A stretch of DNA of 64,000 nucleotides from an uncultured Hyphomicrobiales bacterium (GTDB taxonomy: Bacteria; Pseudomonadota; Alphaproteobacteria; Rhizobiales; Ancalomicrobiaceae). Where the stretch lies: NCBI GenBank assembly GCA_903930435.1, contig CAIYYN010000037.1:1-64000 (forward strand). Direction: 5' to 3'. The notes beneath the pieces were generated by a model. That model saw only the letters and a list, made by a program, of their open reading frames with translations. It had not been told where the DNA came from and searched no databases. How positions within the stretch are numbered: position 1 is the stretch's first letter; every line of letters starts with the position of its first letter. The position numbers and the translations under genes are program-made. This document shows, piece after piece, positions 17,992-28,090 of the stretch.

Positions 17992-19122
17992 TCACCCGGA
18001 AGCGGCCGATGCACTTCGCCGGAATCGCAAGACGGCCAGCACGAAAAACGCAGCGCCTAGTCCGGCCACCGCCAGAAACTCCCGATAGACCAAGGCTAGT
18101 CCAGCGCCCCGAAACAAGATTGCCTCTGCGAAACTGACAAAGTGCGTGGAGGCGACTGCCTGCATGATCAACTGCAAAATGCGCGGCTCACTCTCAATTG
18201 GCGTATTCCCGCCGGAGAGCATCATCATCGGCAAAAAAACGAGGAGAAACAGAAGCCCGAACTGGGGCATCGATTGGACCAAGGTCGCCAGAAACAGGCC
18301 TACGGCGAGCGCATAGAAAAGATATAATGCGACACCGCAGAGGAACAGCGGAATGGAACCCGCAATCGGGACGGCAAGCAGGCCCTTCACGACGAAATAA
18401 AGCGATAAAGCCGTCGCTAACAGGATAACGAACGCATTGGCCAACACCTTTGCCGACGCGATCTCGACCGGCGAGAGTGGCAACGTCAGCAAATGGTCCA
18501 TTGTGCCACGTTCACGTTCGCGAATGACCGCCGCACCACACAACAGGATTGACAGCATGGTAATCATGTTCACGATGCCGATGATGCTCATGAACCAGCC
18601 CGGCGCTGCATTGGGATTGAAAGCCAGGTGGACCGTCAGTGTTACGGGATCGGGGGGCATCGTATCGGTTTGCGCCAGAAACCGATGGATCTGCGTCGAT
18701 ATGATCTCCTGGACGTAACTGGCGCCGATGCCAGCCTGCATGGCTGCTGTTGCGTCGATATCGACTTGTATGGTTGGACTTCGACCGGCCTCGACATCGC
18801 GCTCGAAATGCGGCGGGATATCGACAATGAAAGTGTACTGCGCCCGATCCTGCAGGGCGTCGATCGCCTGCACCGGGATCTGTACCGCAGGCTTGAAATA
18901 GGGCGGAAGGAAATGTCCAGCTATCTCGCGAGATAATTGCGACTGGTCCTCGTCGGCAATGCCGATGGTCGCATTATGCACCTCCTGCGCCGTATTCTGG
19001 GCCTGGGAGATGATGGAAAATGTGAAACTGAAGATCACAAGGCCCAGCAGGAAGACATCGCTGAGCAGGCTTCGGACCTCTTTCAGTGACAGCCAGAATA
19101 CGTTCATGAAGGCGCGCGTCAT
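17992..19122 (-). CDS. ABC-2 type exporter permease (YhhJ/YbhR-like)
   Basis: A 376-residue inner-membrane protein with one N-terminal helix (EVRSLLSDVFLLGLVIFSFTF region), a large periplasmic domain (about 45-175) and five to six C-terminal helices. The RERERGTMDHLLTLPLSPVE segment after the second helix is typical of ABC-2 permeases. It is the last gene of a three-gene exporter operon and starts three bases after the stop of the ATPase-permease fusion gene. It probably pairs with the permease part of that protein to form the channel. Confidence 0.88.
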   Translation of the reverse strand: MTRAFMNVFWLSLKEVRSLLSDVFLLGLVIFSFTFSIISQAQNTAQEVHNATIGIADEDQSQLSREIAGHFLPPYFKPAVQIPVQAIDALQDRAQYTFIVDIPPHFERDVEAGRSPTIQVDIDATAAMQAGIGASYVQEIISTQIHRFLAQTDTMPPDPVTLTVHLAFNPNAAPGWFMSIIGIVNMITMLSILLCGAAVIRERERGTMDHLLTLPLSPVEIASAKVLANAFVILLATALSLYFVVKGLLAVPIAGSIPLFLCGVALYLFYALAVGLFLATLVQSMPQFGLLFLLVFLPMMMLSGGNTPIESEPRILQLIMQAVASTHFVSFAEAILFRGAGLALVYREFLAVAGLGAAFFVLAVLRFRRSASAASG

Positions 19123-19125
19123 CCG

Positions 19126-21861
19126 CTACGTCTCCTGTTTGCGCAAGAGCAGCAGACTGAGACAGAGCAGCACTGGTACGAAGCAAGCCAGCGTGAGCAT
19201 GGTCTGCCAAAGCTCTGAAAACCCGAGCGACTTTGTAAAGGTTCCGACGGAGATTGGCAGAAAATGGCTCATCGGGAACAATTGTCCCAGAACTGCGCCC
19301 ATCCCGGTGAGTGATGAAACCGGTGACAGCATGCCCGAGAACTGGGTCGCTGGGATGACCGTCAACAAGGCGGTTGCAAACAGCGCGGCGATCTGCGTGG
19401 TTGCAAAAGTCGAGATCAGAAGACCATAGGCAGTCGTCGCGTACACATATACGAAGGTTCCCAATACCAAGGCTGGAACGCTACCTTTGATCGGAACGCC
19501 AAACAACAGTGAGGCAAGGATCGCCACGACTGAAAAACCGACCATCGCAAGTGCGACATAGGGAATCTGCTTGCCGAGCATGAATTCTGCCCGTGTCAGC
19601 GGGGTAACATAAAGGTTGGTGATCGAGCCGAACTCTTTTTCCCGCACGACAGCGAGCGCCATCAGGATGGCTGGAACAAGCGCGAGAAGGAGAGCGATCG
19701 TTGAAGGCACCAGGGAATTGACGCTGTCAAAGTCCTGATTATAGCGAAATCGCAAACCGATGTTGGCTGCTGCCGGAGTTGCCGTCCCTCGACCTGAAGC
19801 CAGATTGGACAGATAAAGCTGTTGCGCGCCTTCCACATAGCCGCGTGTCGTTTCTGCGCGAAACGGCATAGCGCCATCAATCCAGGCTCCGACATCGGCT
19901 GGCTTACCACCCCGTAGCAAGCGACCAAATCCGGCAGGAACGTCAAGCGCCAGCTTCAGTTCACCGTTCGCCAGTCGTTCCTGTAGCTCAACAGCACTCA
20001 AGATCGGGGCGTGTTCGGAAAAGTAGAATGAGCCTCGGAACGTCTCCAGATAGGCTCGGCTCTCCGGCGTCTGGTCCTGATCATAGACAGCGAAGGGCAG
20101 ATGGTCGACATCCGTATTGGTGCCATATCCCACAACGATCATGAGAAATGCCATGCCAAACAGGGCAAAACTTAACCGGATCGCGTCGCGTTTCAATTCA
20201 AGTGCCTCGCGCAAGGCGTAGGCGAACATCCGCTGGAAGCTGAAATTCCGTTGAGCGGGACGCCGTGTCACCAACTCTGCCGGAGCGGGCATCGGGGGAT
20301 CGACCTGCTCCTTAGTCGCTTCCTTGAGACAGGCGATAAAGGCTTCTTCCAGTGTCGGACCGCCCCAACGTTCCACAACAGCTTCGGGCGTGCCCTTTGC
20401 CAAGACCTTGCCCGCATTCATCAGAAGAATATGGTCGCAGCGGGCGGCCTCCTCCATGAAATGTGTCGAGATAAAAATCGTCACCCCGTTCTTGCGCGAC
20501 AGATTGCCAAGCAACGACCAGAACTGATCGCGAGCAACCGGATCCACGCCCGACGTTGGTTCGTCCAGGATCAGGATTTGTGGTTCGTTGATGACGGCAA
20601 CGGCCAGGGCCAGTCGCTGCCGAATGCCGAGGGGCAGGTCAGCCGCGAGAACGTCGAGGTGATCAGCCAGACGAAACTCCGCGACCAGTTCGGCGATCCT
20701 CAGTCGGGCCTTGGCGGGCTCGATATGGTAGATCCGGGCATGCAGCTGAAGGTTCTGCCCGGTCGTCAGCTCGGTGTAGAGCGAGAAGGATTGCGACATG
20801 TAACCAACGCGATAGCGCATTGACATGTCGGACGCATCGACCTCTTTCCCGAACAGCAGGGCCTCGCCGGAAGACTTCGGTAATAGCCCGACCAACATGC
20901 GCATCGTGGTTGTCTTGCCGCAACCGTTCGCACCAAGAAATCCGAAGATCTCGCCGCGTCTGATATCGAAGCTGACGTCGTCAACCGCCTTGAAATCCCC
21001 AAATCGGCGCGTGAGGCCAACGGCGCTGATGGCAATTTCAGTCGCCTTATCGGCGAGCGGCGAAATATCCGGGTGGACGCGAGCCGCTCGAACCGCCTCT
21101 GGAAGCAGCGCAATGAAGCTCTCACCAAGCGTGCCTGAACCAGTGCGGTGCTTTATTTCGGCAGGTGAGCCTTTTGCGAGAACCTCGCCAGCGTTCATGA
21201 CGACCAACTGGTCAAAGCGGGCAGCTTCCTCCATGTAGGCGGTCGCCACGATCACGCTCATGCGTGGTCGCGATACACGAATGCGATCGATGAGATCCCA
21301 GAATTGCTGACGGGATAAAGGATCTACGCCGGTGGTTGGCTCATCAAGGATCAGCAGGTCGGGATCGTGGATCAACGAACAGCAAAGACCAAGCTTCTGG
21401 CGCATTCCGCCTGAGAGTTTGTGCGCGGCGCGATCTGCAAATGGTGCAAGGTTTGTGGCCGCAAGCAGTTCCCTGGTGCGACGCGCGCGTTCGGCAGCAC
21501 CTTGCCCAAACAGTCGGGAGAAAAAGGCAATATTCTCCGCAACCGTCAGATCCGGGTACAGATTTCGCCCGAGCCCTTGCGGCATGTAGGCGATCCGCGG
21601 ACAAACGGCAGTCCGGTGCCGCACTTGCGTAAAATCGCCCCCTAAAACCCTGATTTCACTTATGCCTGCACCACCTGCCTGAACTCTTTTTGCGCCAGCC
21701 AACAAAGCAAGCAATGTCGATTTCCCGACGCCATCAGGGCCGATCAAGCCTACCAGCCCGCCCTCATGCAATTCTATTGACACCCCACGCAAGGCGATCT
21801 GCTTGCCGTAGCGGTGCCAGATGTTTCGAAGGACAGCAACCGGTTCGACATCGTCATTCAT
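19126..21861 (-). CDS. RbbA/YhiH-type ABC exporter: two ATPase domains fused to an ABC-2 permease
   Basis: A 911-residue fusion. The first ATPase has Walker A GPDGVGKS (about 41-48), signature LSGGMRQK and Walker B ILDEPTTGVDP. The second has Walker A GANGCGKT (about 308), but its signature reads LPLGIRQR instead of LSGGQ, a change seen in this family. From about residue 540 an ABC-2 permease follows with a periplasmic domain and C-terminal helices. The start at 21861 overlaps the upstream HlyD stop as ATGA, so translation is coupled; a longer frame starts 33 bases earlier. The cargo is unknown, possibly drugs or lipids. Confidence 0.9.
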   Translation of the reverse strand: MNDDVEPVAVLRNIWHRYGKQIALRGVSIELHEGGLVGLIGPDGVGKSTLLALLAGAKRVQAGGAGISEIRVLGGDFTQVRHRTAVCPRIAYMPQGLGRNLYPDLTVAENIAFFSRLFGQGAAERARRTRELLAATNLAPFADRAAHKLSGGMRQKLGLCCSLIHDPDLLILDEPTTGVDPLSRQQFWDLIDRIRVSRPRMSVIVATAYMEEAARFDQLVVMNAGEVLAKGSPAEIKHRTGSGTLGESFIALLPEAVRAARVHPDISPLADKATEIAISAVGLTRRFGDFKAVDDVSFDIRRGEIFGFLGANGCGKTTTMRMLVGLLPKSSGEALLFGKEVDASDMSMRYRVGYMSQSFSLYTELTTGQNLQLHARIYHIEPAKARLRIAELVAEFRLADHLDVLAADLPLGIRQRLALAVAVINEPQILILDEPTSGVDPVARDQFWSLLGNLSRKNGVTIFISTHFMEEAARCDHILLMNAGKVLAKGTPEAVVERWGGPTLEEAFIACLKEATKEQVDPPMPAPAELVTRRPAQRNFSFQRMFAYALREALELKRDAIRLSFALFGMAFLMIVVGYGTNTDVDHLPFAVYDQDQTPESRAYLETFRGSFYFSEHAPILSAVELQERLANGELKLALDVPAGFGRLLRGGKPADVGAWIDGAMPFRAETTRGYVEGAQQLYLSNLASGRGTATPAAANIGLRFRYNQDFDSVNSLVPSTIALLLALVPAILMALAVVREKEFGSITNLYVTPLTRAEFMLGKQIPYVALAMVGFSVVAILASLLFGVPIKGSVPALVLGTFVYVYATTAYGLLISTFATTQIAALFATALLTVIPATQFSGMLSPVSSLTGMGAVLGQLFPMSHFLPISVGTFTKSLGFSELWQTMLTLACFVPVLLCLSLLLLRKQET

Positions 21862-22958
21862 TTGCCAATCACAGGCTCCAGGCCAACTGGCCACGGCGTC
21901 GAATCCAGGCGGATATACGCAAGACCCGGCAACCCTGACCTGACATCGGCTTCATGCATCCGCAAAAGTTCCGGATCAATGCGAACACGCACACGAAACA
22001 TGAGTTTATCCCGCTCCGATTTCGTCTCCACCGTCTTCGGGGTAAATTCATTTCTGGCTGCGAGAAACGTGACACGCGCCCGGATTGGTTTTGCGGGCAA
22101 AGCATCAAGTACAATGACGGCTTCGTCGCCGATCTTTACCTTGCCCGCAATCTGCGTTGGCAGAAATATATCCATGTAAACATTGGTGACATCCAGCATC
22201 GTGAAGACCTTGCCGCCAGCTGGCAAGACTTCCCCGACGTTCGTCAGACGATATTCGATGGGGCCGTCTTTCGGCGCCACGAGGGTATTGTCCGAGATGT
22301 TGACCTGGATCAGGTCGGCGCTCTGGATCGCGGCTTGAACTCCGGCCTGCGCCGCAGCGATCTTGGCCTCGGTATTGTGATAGGCAGCGGTGGCGACATC
22401 GAACTGCGACTGGCGCTGATCGAGAACGTCTTTGGTCTCATAGCCTTTTGCGGCCAGAGTGCTGGTGCGCTGCAATTCCTGTTCGGCGAGCTTCAGCTGA
22501 CTGGACATCTGGACAAGGTCCGCCATGCTCTGCAAGACCGATTGCTGGGCTTGCGCAATCTGGGCCTTTGCTTGCGCAAGCTGAGCCTCAAGGTCGCGCG
22601 TTTCCATCCGGGCGACAACCTGCCCGGCCTTTACCATGGCTCCTTCGTCAGCCAGAATTTCTGACACGCGACCCGCAAACTTGGTCGCCACGTCGATTTC
22701 GTCCGCCTCAAGGCGTCCGTTAGAAAAGACGATGCCAGGTGGCAAATCCGGCGTTCGATGAGTCCACCAGTAAGTACCCCCACCTGCTGCTCCCAGAACG
22801 ACCGCGAGCAGGATCAGCGCGGGCCAAACGCGACGCTTGATCTGGGAACCCGTTTCATGACTGTCAGCGGCGGTACTGGTTCCAGACGGAACCGTTGCGC
22901 TCGGCACAGCCGCAACGACTTGATCTGAGCTTGCCGGCAGTTCGCGTTCATCGGTCAT
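21858..22958 (-). CDS. HlyD-family secretion adaptor (YhiI/YbhG-like)
   Basis: A 366-residue periplasmic adaptor anchored by one N-terminal helix (about 45-65). Its cytoplasmic leader is rich in Ser/Ala/Val. The beta-barrel opening (GIVFSNGRLEADEIDVATKFAGRV) is followed by a long Gln/Ala-rich coiled-coil hairpin (about 115-205) and the returning lipoyl and barrel halves. It heads the exporter operon and should link the ABC-2 permeases to an outer-membrane channel. The only such channel gene in the window is at 49570-51117. Confidence 0.9.
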   Translation of the reverse strand: MTDERELPASSDQVVAAVPSATVPSGTSTAADSHETGSQIKRRVWPALILLAVVLGAAGGGTYWWTHRTPDLPPGIVFSNGRLEADEIDVATKFAGRVSEILADEGAMVKAGQVVARMETRDLEAQLAQAKAQIAQAQQSVLQSMADLVQMSSQLKLAEQELQRTSTLAAKGYETKDVLDQRQSQFDVATAAYHNTEAKIAAAQAGVQAAIQSADLIQVNISDNTLVAPKDGPIEYRLTNVGEVLPAGGKVFTMLDVTNVYMDIFLPTQIAGKVKIGDEAVIVLDALPAKPIRARVTFLAARNEFTPKTVETKSERDKLMFRVRVRIDPELLRMHEADVRSGLPGLAYIRLDSTPWPVGLEPVIGK

Positions 22959-23228
22959 TGAATACCCGTCTGCCCATCAAATGGTCATTCGCGTCGGCAC
23001 AATAGGAAAGACTATACGTAAGTTTGCGGCTTCCCCTCTGTTTGCGTCAAGATCGGAACTCTACCAAATTGAACACCGGCAACCGCCCCCCTATATACTC
23101 CCGGACCACGTAGTCGTCCGGAATTTTGATGCGCCACGCTTTTACGTCGAAATCGGACCAATCCCCGTACTGCGCTGCATTTGATCATAGCTTGTCGTCA
23201 AAAACATTTTCAAAACAGGTGTTGCTCA

Positions 23229-24623
23229 ATGTCTGAAATTGCACGCAAAGATGCGGTTCAAAGTCGTCCTTACGCTATTTTGAAAGTCGGCGAGACCGCG
23301 AGCCTCTCCCATACAGTCGATCAACGAGATTTCGATCTCTTTTCAGCCGCCGTCAGCGGTCTTGGACATTCTGCGTTAAACCTTGAAGTGACCGACACCG
23401 ATCCTGCGATGCTCCAACTCAACTGGGCGGCTGGCTTTCTGTCGTTACTGGTCGGCACCAGACTGCCGGGTCTCGGGTCCCAAATCCTGAGCCAAAATCT
23501 CACTTTTGGGCTGCCGCCTCGTGATGGCGATGTCATCACCGCCTCCATCACGCTGAAGGAACGCAATGAAGCCGCGCGTTCAGTGACGTTCCAGTGCTCG
23601 TGTACAGATCAAAACAACAACGCGATCCTCACAGGAACACTGGAAGTGCTCCCACCCAAAATCGGGCTGGTTCCGTCAGAAGAACGGGTGCCTCGTGTCA
23701 GGGTGGAACGACACGAGAGGATCAGGGCGATCGTTGCCAGGGCTCAAACTGATCAACCTGTGGCAACGGCAGTCGTCATGCCTGTAGACGAGGTGTCACT
23801 AAACGGGGCTCTGGAGGCCTATAACGCCCGACTCATCCGGCCCATACTGGTCGGACCGACCGATGTCATTTGCGCGGCTGCCCAACGCGGCAACATCGAC
23901 ATTTCGAACTGTCGTCTGTTCAACAGTCCGGATGGAGCGTCAGCTGCGGCAAGCGCGGTGGAAATGGCACGAACCGGAGACGTCGCGCTGATCATGAAAG
24001 GTGATTTGCACACGGACGTCTTGATGCACCCGGTCATGGCATCTGCCACTGGCCTCAGAACCGCGCGTCGGATCAGTCATGTGTTTGTCATTGACGCGCC
24101 CGATTACCCTCGCCTTCTGCTCGTGACCGATGCAGCCATCAATATTGCCCCGACGCTGCTCGACAAGGTCGATATCGTCCAGAACGCCATTCACTTAGCG
24201 CACATCCTTGGCATTGAAGTGCCCAAGGTCGCCATCCTGTCTGCGGTAGAACTGGTCAATGACCGCCTGCAATCGACGCTCGACGCTGCGGCCTTGTGCA
24301 AGATGGCGGATCGCGGCCAGATCAAGGGTGGACTTCTCGATGGCCCGCTCGCCTTCGACAATGCAATCAGCGAGGCTGCTGCAAAGGAAAAGGGCATTGT
24401 ATCGCCAGTTGCAGGGCAGGCTGATATCCTGATCGTGCCGGATCTCGAAGCTGGCAACATGCTGGCAAAACAGCTTACGTTTCTAGCCGGAGCGGAGGCC
24501 GCAGGCGTCGTTGTCGGCGCAAGGGTGCCCATCATCCTGACCAGTCGAGCCGATAGTGCTGCCGCACGTCTCGCGTCCTGCGCAGTTGCAGTTCTCATGG
24601 CGCGATCGGGTTCAGGCACATGA
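23229..24623 (+). CDS. Phosphate acetyl/butyryltransferase with N-terminal MaoC-like domain
   Basis: A 464-residue fusion. Residues about 20-142 form a hot-dog domain like that of the bifunctional enoyl-CoA hydratase/phosphotransacetylases. Residues about 155-460 form the phosphotransacetylase domain, which makes acyl phosphate from acyl-CoA. In the MaoC part the usual SGDxNPxH reads SGLGHSAL (43-50), so the catalytic Asp and His are missing and the domain is probably not a hydratase. I chose the ATG at 23229; the frame is open 48 bases further. Its stop overlaps the acetate kinase start as ATGA, so the two are made together. Confidence 0.88.
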   Translation: MSEIARKDAVQSRPYAILKVGETASLSHTVDQRDFDLFSAAVSGLGHSALNLEVTDTDPAMLQLNWAAGFLSLLVGTRLPGLGSQILSQNLTFGLPPRDGDVITASITLKERNEAARSVTFQCSCTDQNNNAILTGTLEVLPPKIGLVPSEERVPRVRVERHERIRAIVARAQTDQPVATAVVMPVDEVSLNGALEAYNARLIRPILVGPTDVICAAAQRGNIDISNCRLFNSPDGASAAASAVEMARTGDVALIMKGDLHTDVLMHPVMASATGLRTARRISHVFVIDAPDYPRLLLVTDAAINIAPTLLDKVDIVQNAIHLAHILGIEVPKVAILSAVELVNDRLQSTLDAAALCKMADRGQIKGGLLDGPLAFDNAISEAAAKEKGIVSPVAGQADILIVPDLEAGNMLAKQLTFLAGAEAAGVVVGARVPIILTSRADSAAARLASCAVAVLMARSGSGT

Positions 24624-25804
24624 CCGATGGAAAGGCGATCCTGACTCTCAATGCCGGTTCGTCCAGCATCAAATTCGCGCTCTTCGGAGCTGAAGCGGAT
24701 CTTCAACTTTTGCTGCTGGGTCAGATTGAAAATCTGGACACTGCGCCGCATTTTCAGGTCACGTCCCCCAAAGGCATGATCATCGCAGAACGACGCTGGC
24801 AGTCCACGCAAATCCCGTCGTTTGACACAGTCCTCGATATCTTGCTGGACTTTACCAACGAACATCTCGAATCGCGAAAAATCATCGCCATCGGACATCG
24901 CATCGTCCATGGCGGCGAGGCGTACAGTGAACCCGCTATCATCACGCCAGACATGCTATTGGCGCTAGATCAATTGACGCCTCTCGATCCCTTGCATCTG
25001 CCGCACAATCTGGCCCCCATTCACGCGATCGCTGCCAGCCGCCCTGAGCTCGTTCAGGTCGCCTGCTTCGATACGGCGTTTCATCACACGCTGCCGCCAG
25101 AGGCGACAGCAATCGCCTTGCCGAAAAGCGTTACAACCGCCGGGGTCCGTCGGTATGGCTTTCACGGCCTGTCCTACGCGTATATTTCTGCCGAACTGCA
25201 GTTGGAAGCTCCGGACCTGGCAGCGGGGCGCGTCATCGTCGCGCATCTAGGGTCAGGAGCCAGTCTTTGTGCACTGGAAAATCGAAAAAGCGTCGCGACG
25301 ACAATGGGTTTCAGCGCTCTGGACGGTCTGGTCATGTCAACCCGTTGTGGCAACCTGGATCCCGGCGTGATCTTTTACCTCGCACGGCAGGGACATAGTC
25401 TGACGGACGTTGAGGACATGTTGTACCGTCGATCGGGCCTGCTCGGCATGTCCGGCATCAGCGGAGATATTCGGGTTCTTCTGGCGTCTGACGACCCGGA
25501 CGCAAAACGTGCCCTGGATCTCTTCGTCTACCGAATAGCCTACGAAATCGGCGGTCTTGTCAGCGTGCTCGATGGCCTCGATGGCATTGTGTTCACCGCT
25601 GGTATTGGCGAACATTCCGCAGCGATCCGCGCCAGGGTTTGCGACCGTCTTGGGTGGCTCGGAGTAAAGCTTGACCCCATCCTCAATGAAGCCAACGCGC
25701 CGCAGATCAGCGCTCCGTCCAGCAGGATTTCTGTCCGGGTCATGGCCACCAATGAGGAATTGATGATCGCCCGTCACACGCAGGCGCTGCTGAAGACACA
25801 GTGA
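24620..25804 (+). CDS. ackA: Acetate/propionate kinase
   Basis: It transfers phosphate between acetyl phosphate and ADP, giving acetate and ATP. The signature LTLNAGSSSIKFALF is at residues 8-22. The second signature region is RYGFHGLSYAYIS, and HLGSGASLCAL and FTAGIGEHSAAIR follow in the ASKHA fold. Length 394 is normal. It overlaps the phosphotransacetylase gene by four bases, forming a complete acyl-CoA to acid branch. Confidence 0.93.
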   Translation: MTDGKAILTLNAGSSSIKFALFGAEADLQLLLLGQIENLDTAPHFQVTSPKGMIIAERRWQSTQIPSFDTVLDILLDFTNEHLESRKIIAIGHRIVHGGEAYSEPAIITPDMLLALDQLTPLDPLHLPHNLAPIHAIAASRPELVQVACFDTAFHHTLPPEATAIALPKSVTTAGVRRYGFHGLSYAYISAELQLEAPDLAAGRVIVAHLGSGASLCALENRKSVATTMGFSALDGLVMSTRCGNLDPGVIFYLARQGHSLTDVEDMLYRRSGLLGMSGISGDIRVLLASDDPDAKRALDLFVYRIAYEIGGLVSVLDGLDGIVFTAGIGEHSAAIRARVCDRLGWLGVKLDPILNEANAPQISAPSSRISVRVMATNEELMIARHTQALLKTQ

Positions 25805-25833
25805 CCGCAGATGATCTGTTCTTCACGTCAAAC

Positions 25834-25849
25834 CGATCGCCGGCGATCG
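25834..25849. repeat. 16-bp perfect palindrome between convergent genes
   Basis: CGATCGCCGGCGATCG lies between the ackA stop and the stop of the molybdopterin oxidoreductase gene. It could form a short stem at the end of either message, but no T-run follows. It may be chance. Confidence 0.25.
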
Positions 25850-25911
25850 CTCAGATAACGTCACTGGCAATCGGGCAACTCCAGCCCATGAGCCCCGACA
25901 AAGATCACTGA

Positions 25912-28005
25912 TCAAGCCGCATCGAGCTTTCTGACCCAGACTTTACTGTCGTGGAACGCAGCGCCGCCGTAAGGGGCAACCTGATCGGCACCCGTCAGCA
26001 CATTGATGCCTTCACCTTGCTCAAACGCCGAATTTGGCCAAAGCCCCTCGGAGATTAATACGCCCGGTTTTGCGCCGTCCGTAACGCGAACTGGCAAAAC
26101 AACATCCCCGCGCGCATTGCCCAATCGGACACGGTCGCCGGTCTGCACATTGAGGCCAGCAGCGTCATCGGGATGCATCTGAACTTCCGGCCGACCTTCG
26201 CGCTTCTGACCTGTGATGTTTTCCTGAAACGTCGAGTTCAGGAAACTCCGCGCAGGAGACGTCGCCAATCGGAATGGATGCTCGGAATCGGCAACCTCGA
26301 TCACATCCCACTGATCAGGAAGTCTGGGCAGGTCATCAAATGGACCCTTGGGGCCATCGTTTGTATTGGGGACCTTGGTCCAGTCAGGCTTGAAGCGGAA
26401 TTTACGATCAGGATAGTTGAAGCCATCCAGATAATGGGCGCGCTCGAACGGCGGCTGGCAGTCGATCAGATGGCCAGCCTCCAGATCCGACAGTGTGCCC
26501 CAGCCGGATGATTTGAGTGTCCAATCAATGAGTTCACGGGCGGTCATATGGAAACCCGGATGATCGACGCCAAGCCGGCGAGCGAGTTCGGTTATCACGA
26601 AATGGTTTTCGCGCGCTTCGTCGGGTGCGTCCACGAGCTTCGGTCCCAGCATGAGATGCTGGTGGCCACCACCTCGATAGATATCGTCATGTTCCATGAA
26701 CATTGTGGCTGGCAGAACAATATCGGCCATCCGCGCGGTGTCCGTCATGAACTGCTCATGGACCGCTACAAACAGATCCTCGCGGGCCAGTCCACGCGCA
26801 ACACGACGCTGGTCGGGGGCCACATTCATGGGATTGGTATTCTGAACCAACATTGCTGTCACCGGCACCCCGCCGCGCAAGGCCTCCGGGTCACCGGTCA
26901 ATATGGCACCGATCTGGGACTGGTCGAGATTACGCGTGCGCCTATCGACGATATCGAGACCTTCGATCATCGTCTTGTCCAGACGATAAATGGCACCATT
27001 GTTATGGAACGCGCCACCACCCTCATACTGCCAAAGACCGGCAACCGTCGCGATGGACGCGGCTGCATGCATGGCGACGGCACCATTGCGCTGTCGGGTG
27101 AACCCGTACCCCAGGCGTAAAAAGGTCCGTTTGTTTTCACCGATCAGACGCGCAAAGGCTTCAATTTCGCCAACCGTGAGGCCGGTGATCGATGACGCCC
27201 ATTCGGGCGTGCGCGTTGCAAGGTGGGCTTCCAGTTCGTCAGGCGCATCGGCAAACCGAGCCATGTAGGCCCGGTCGGCAAATCCATCCCGGAACAACAC
27301 ATGCATGACAGCACATGCCAAGGCTGCATCCGTGCCCGGTCGCAGAACCAGACCAACGTCCGCCTGCTCGATGGTTCCGGTGCGATAAATATCGATGGCA
27401 ACAATCTTGGCTCCGCGCTCCTTGCGCGCTCGCACGGCATGGGTCATCACATTGACCTGGGTCGAAACCGCGTTTGTCCCCCAGATCACAACAACATCGG
27501 CCAGCGCCATTTCGCGCGGATCCGGACCTGCGAGTAGGCCCGTCCCGGCAATGAAGCCCGTCCAGGCCATCGTGGTGCAGATGGTGTCAAACTGTCGCGA
27601 ATAGCGTTTGGCATGCCTGAGCCGATTGATGCCATCGCGCTGCACCTGCCCCATGGTACCGGCGTAGTAATAGGGCCACACGGTCTCCGTACCGAGCCGC
27701 GCCTCGGCTGCGAGAAACTCTTCCGTGATCCGATCGAGCGCTTCCTGCCAGCTGATCTGCCGAAACTGGCCGGAACCCTTGGGTCCGGTGCGCATCATCG
27801 GATGCAACAAGCGGTCTGGATGCGAAATGCGCTCGGCGTAGCGCGCGACCTTGGCGCAGATGACACCGGCTGTGTAGGTATTCTGCCTGGAGCCGTGCAC
27901 CCGCCCGATGCGGTTGCCTTCAAGGACCTCGACATCCAGCGAACACGCCGATGGACAATCGTGCGGACAAACAGATTGTTTGAAGTGACTAAGCGGTTTG
28001 TTCAA
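25912..28005 (-). CDS. Molybdopterin-dependent oxidoreductase with one 4Fe-4S cluster, cytoplasmic
   Basis: A 697-residue member of the DMSO-reductase superfamily. The N-terminal cluster ligands are Cys13, Cys17, Cys21 and Cys50 (CPHDCPSAC and ICAKV). They are followed by the cofactor-binding domains (VVIWGTNAVSTQVN, LVQNTNPMNV) and a C-terminal molydopterin dinucleotide-binding barrel (FRLATSPARSFLNS, GDRVRLGNARGDV). There is no Tat signal, so it works in the cytoplasm. No electron-transfer subunit is adjacent. The start appears to be TTG at 28005 with GGAGA upstream; no in-frame ATG precedes the first cysteine. The substrate cannot be assigned. Confidence 0.87.
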   Translation of the reverse strand: MNKPLSHFKQSVCPHDCPSACSLDVEVLEGNRIGRVHGSRQNTYTAGVICAKVARYAERISHPDRLLHPMMRTGPKGSGQFRQISWQEALDRITEEFLAAEARLGTETVWPYYYAGTMGQVQRDGINRLRHAKRYSRQFDTICTTMAWTGFIAGTGLLAGPDPREMALADVVVIWGTNAVSTQVNVMTHAVRARKERGAKIVAIDIYRTGTIEQADVGLVLRPGTDAALACAVMHVLFRDGFADRAYMARFADAPDELEAHLATRTPEWASSITGLTVGEIEAFARLIGENKRTFLRLGYGFTRQRNGAVAMHAAASIATVAGLWQYEGGGAFHNNGAIYRLDKTMIEGLDIVDRRTRNLDQSQIGAILTGDPEALRGGVPVTAMLVQNTNPMNVAPDQRRVARGLAREDLFVAVHEQFMTDTARMADIVLPATMFMEHDDIYRGGGHQHLMLGPKLVDAPDEARENHFVITELARRLGVDHPGFHMTARELIDWTLKSSGWGTLSDLEAGHLIDCQPPFERAHYLDGFNYPDRKFRFKPDWTKVPNTNDGPKGPFDDLPRLPDQWDVIEVADSEHPFRLATSPARSFLNSTFQENITGQKREGRPEVQMHPDDAAGLNVQTGDRVRLGNARGDVVLPVRVTDGAKPGVLISEGLWPNSAFEQGEGINVLTGADQVAPYGGAAFHDSKVWVRKLDAA

Positions 28006-28090
28006 AGCGCAGGTCTCCGGTCAGGCTCGCCGGGACAAAGACTAGCGCAGAAAAAGACCGACTGCATCAAGCCAATTCGCTCAAGCAGCC

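Noticed and set aside
19126-21861. Degenerate signature in the second ATPase domain as a mutation
   Set aside because: The LPLGxRQR form is usual in the second ATPase domain of RbbA/YhiH-type proteins.
22981-23184. 67-codon frame upstream of the phosphotransacetylase gene
   Set aside because: No ribosome-binding site and no recognisable features; the region fits a promoter.
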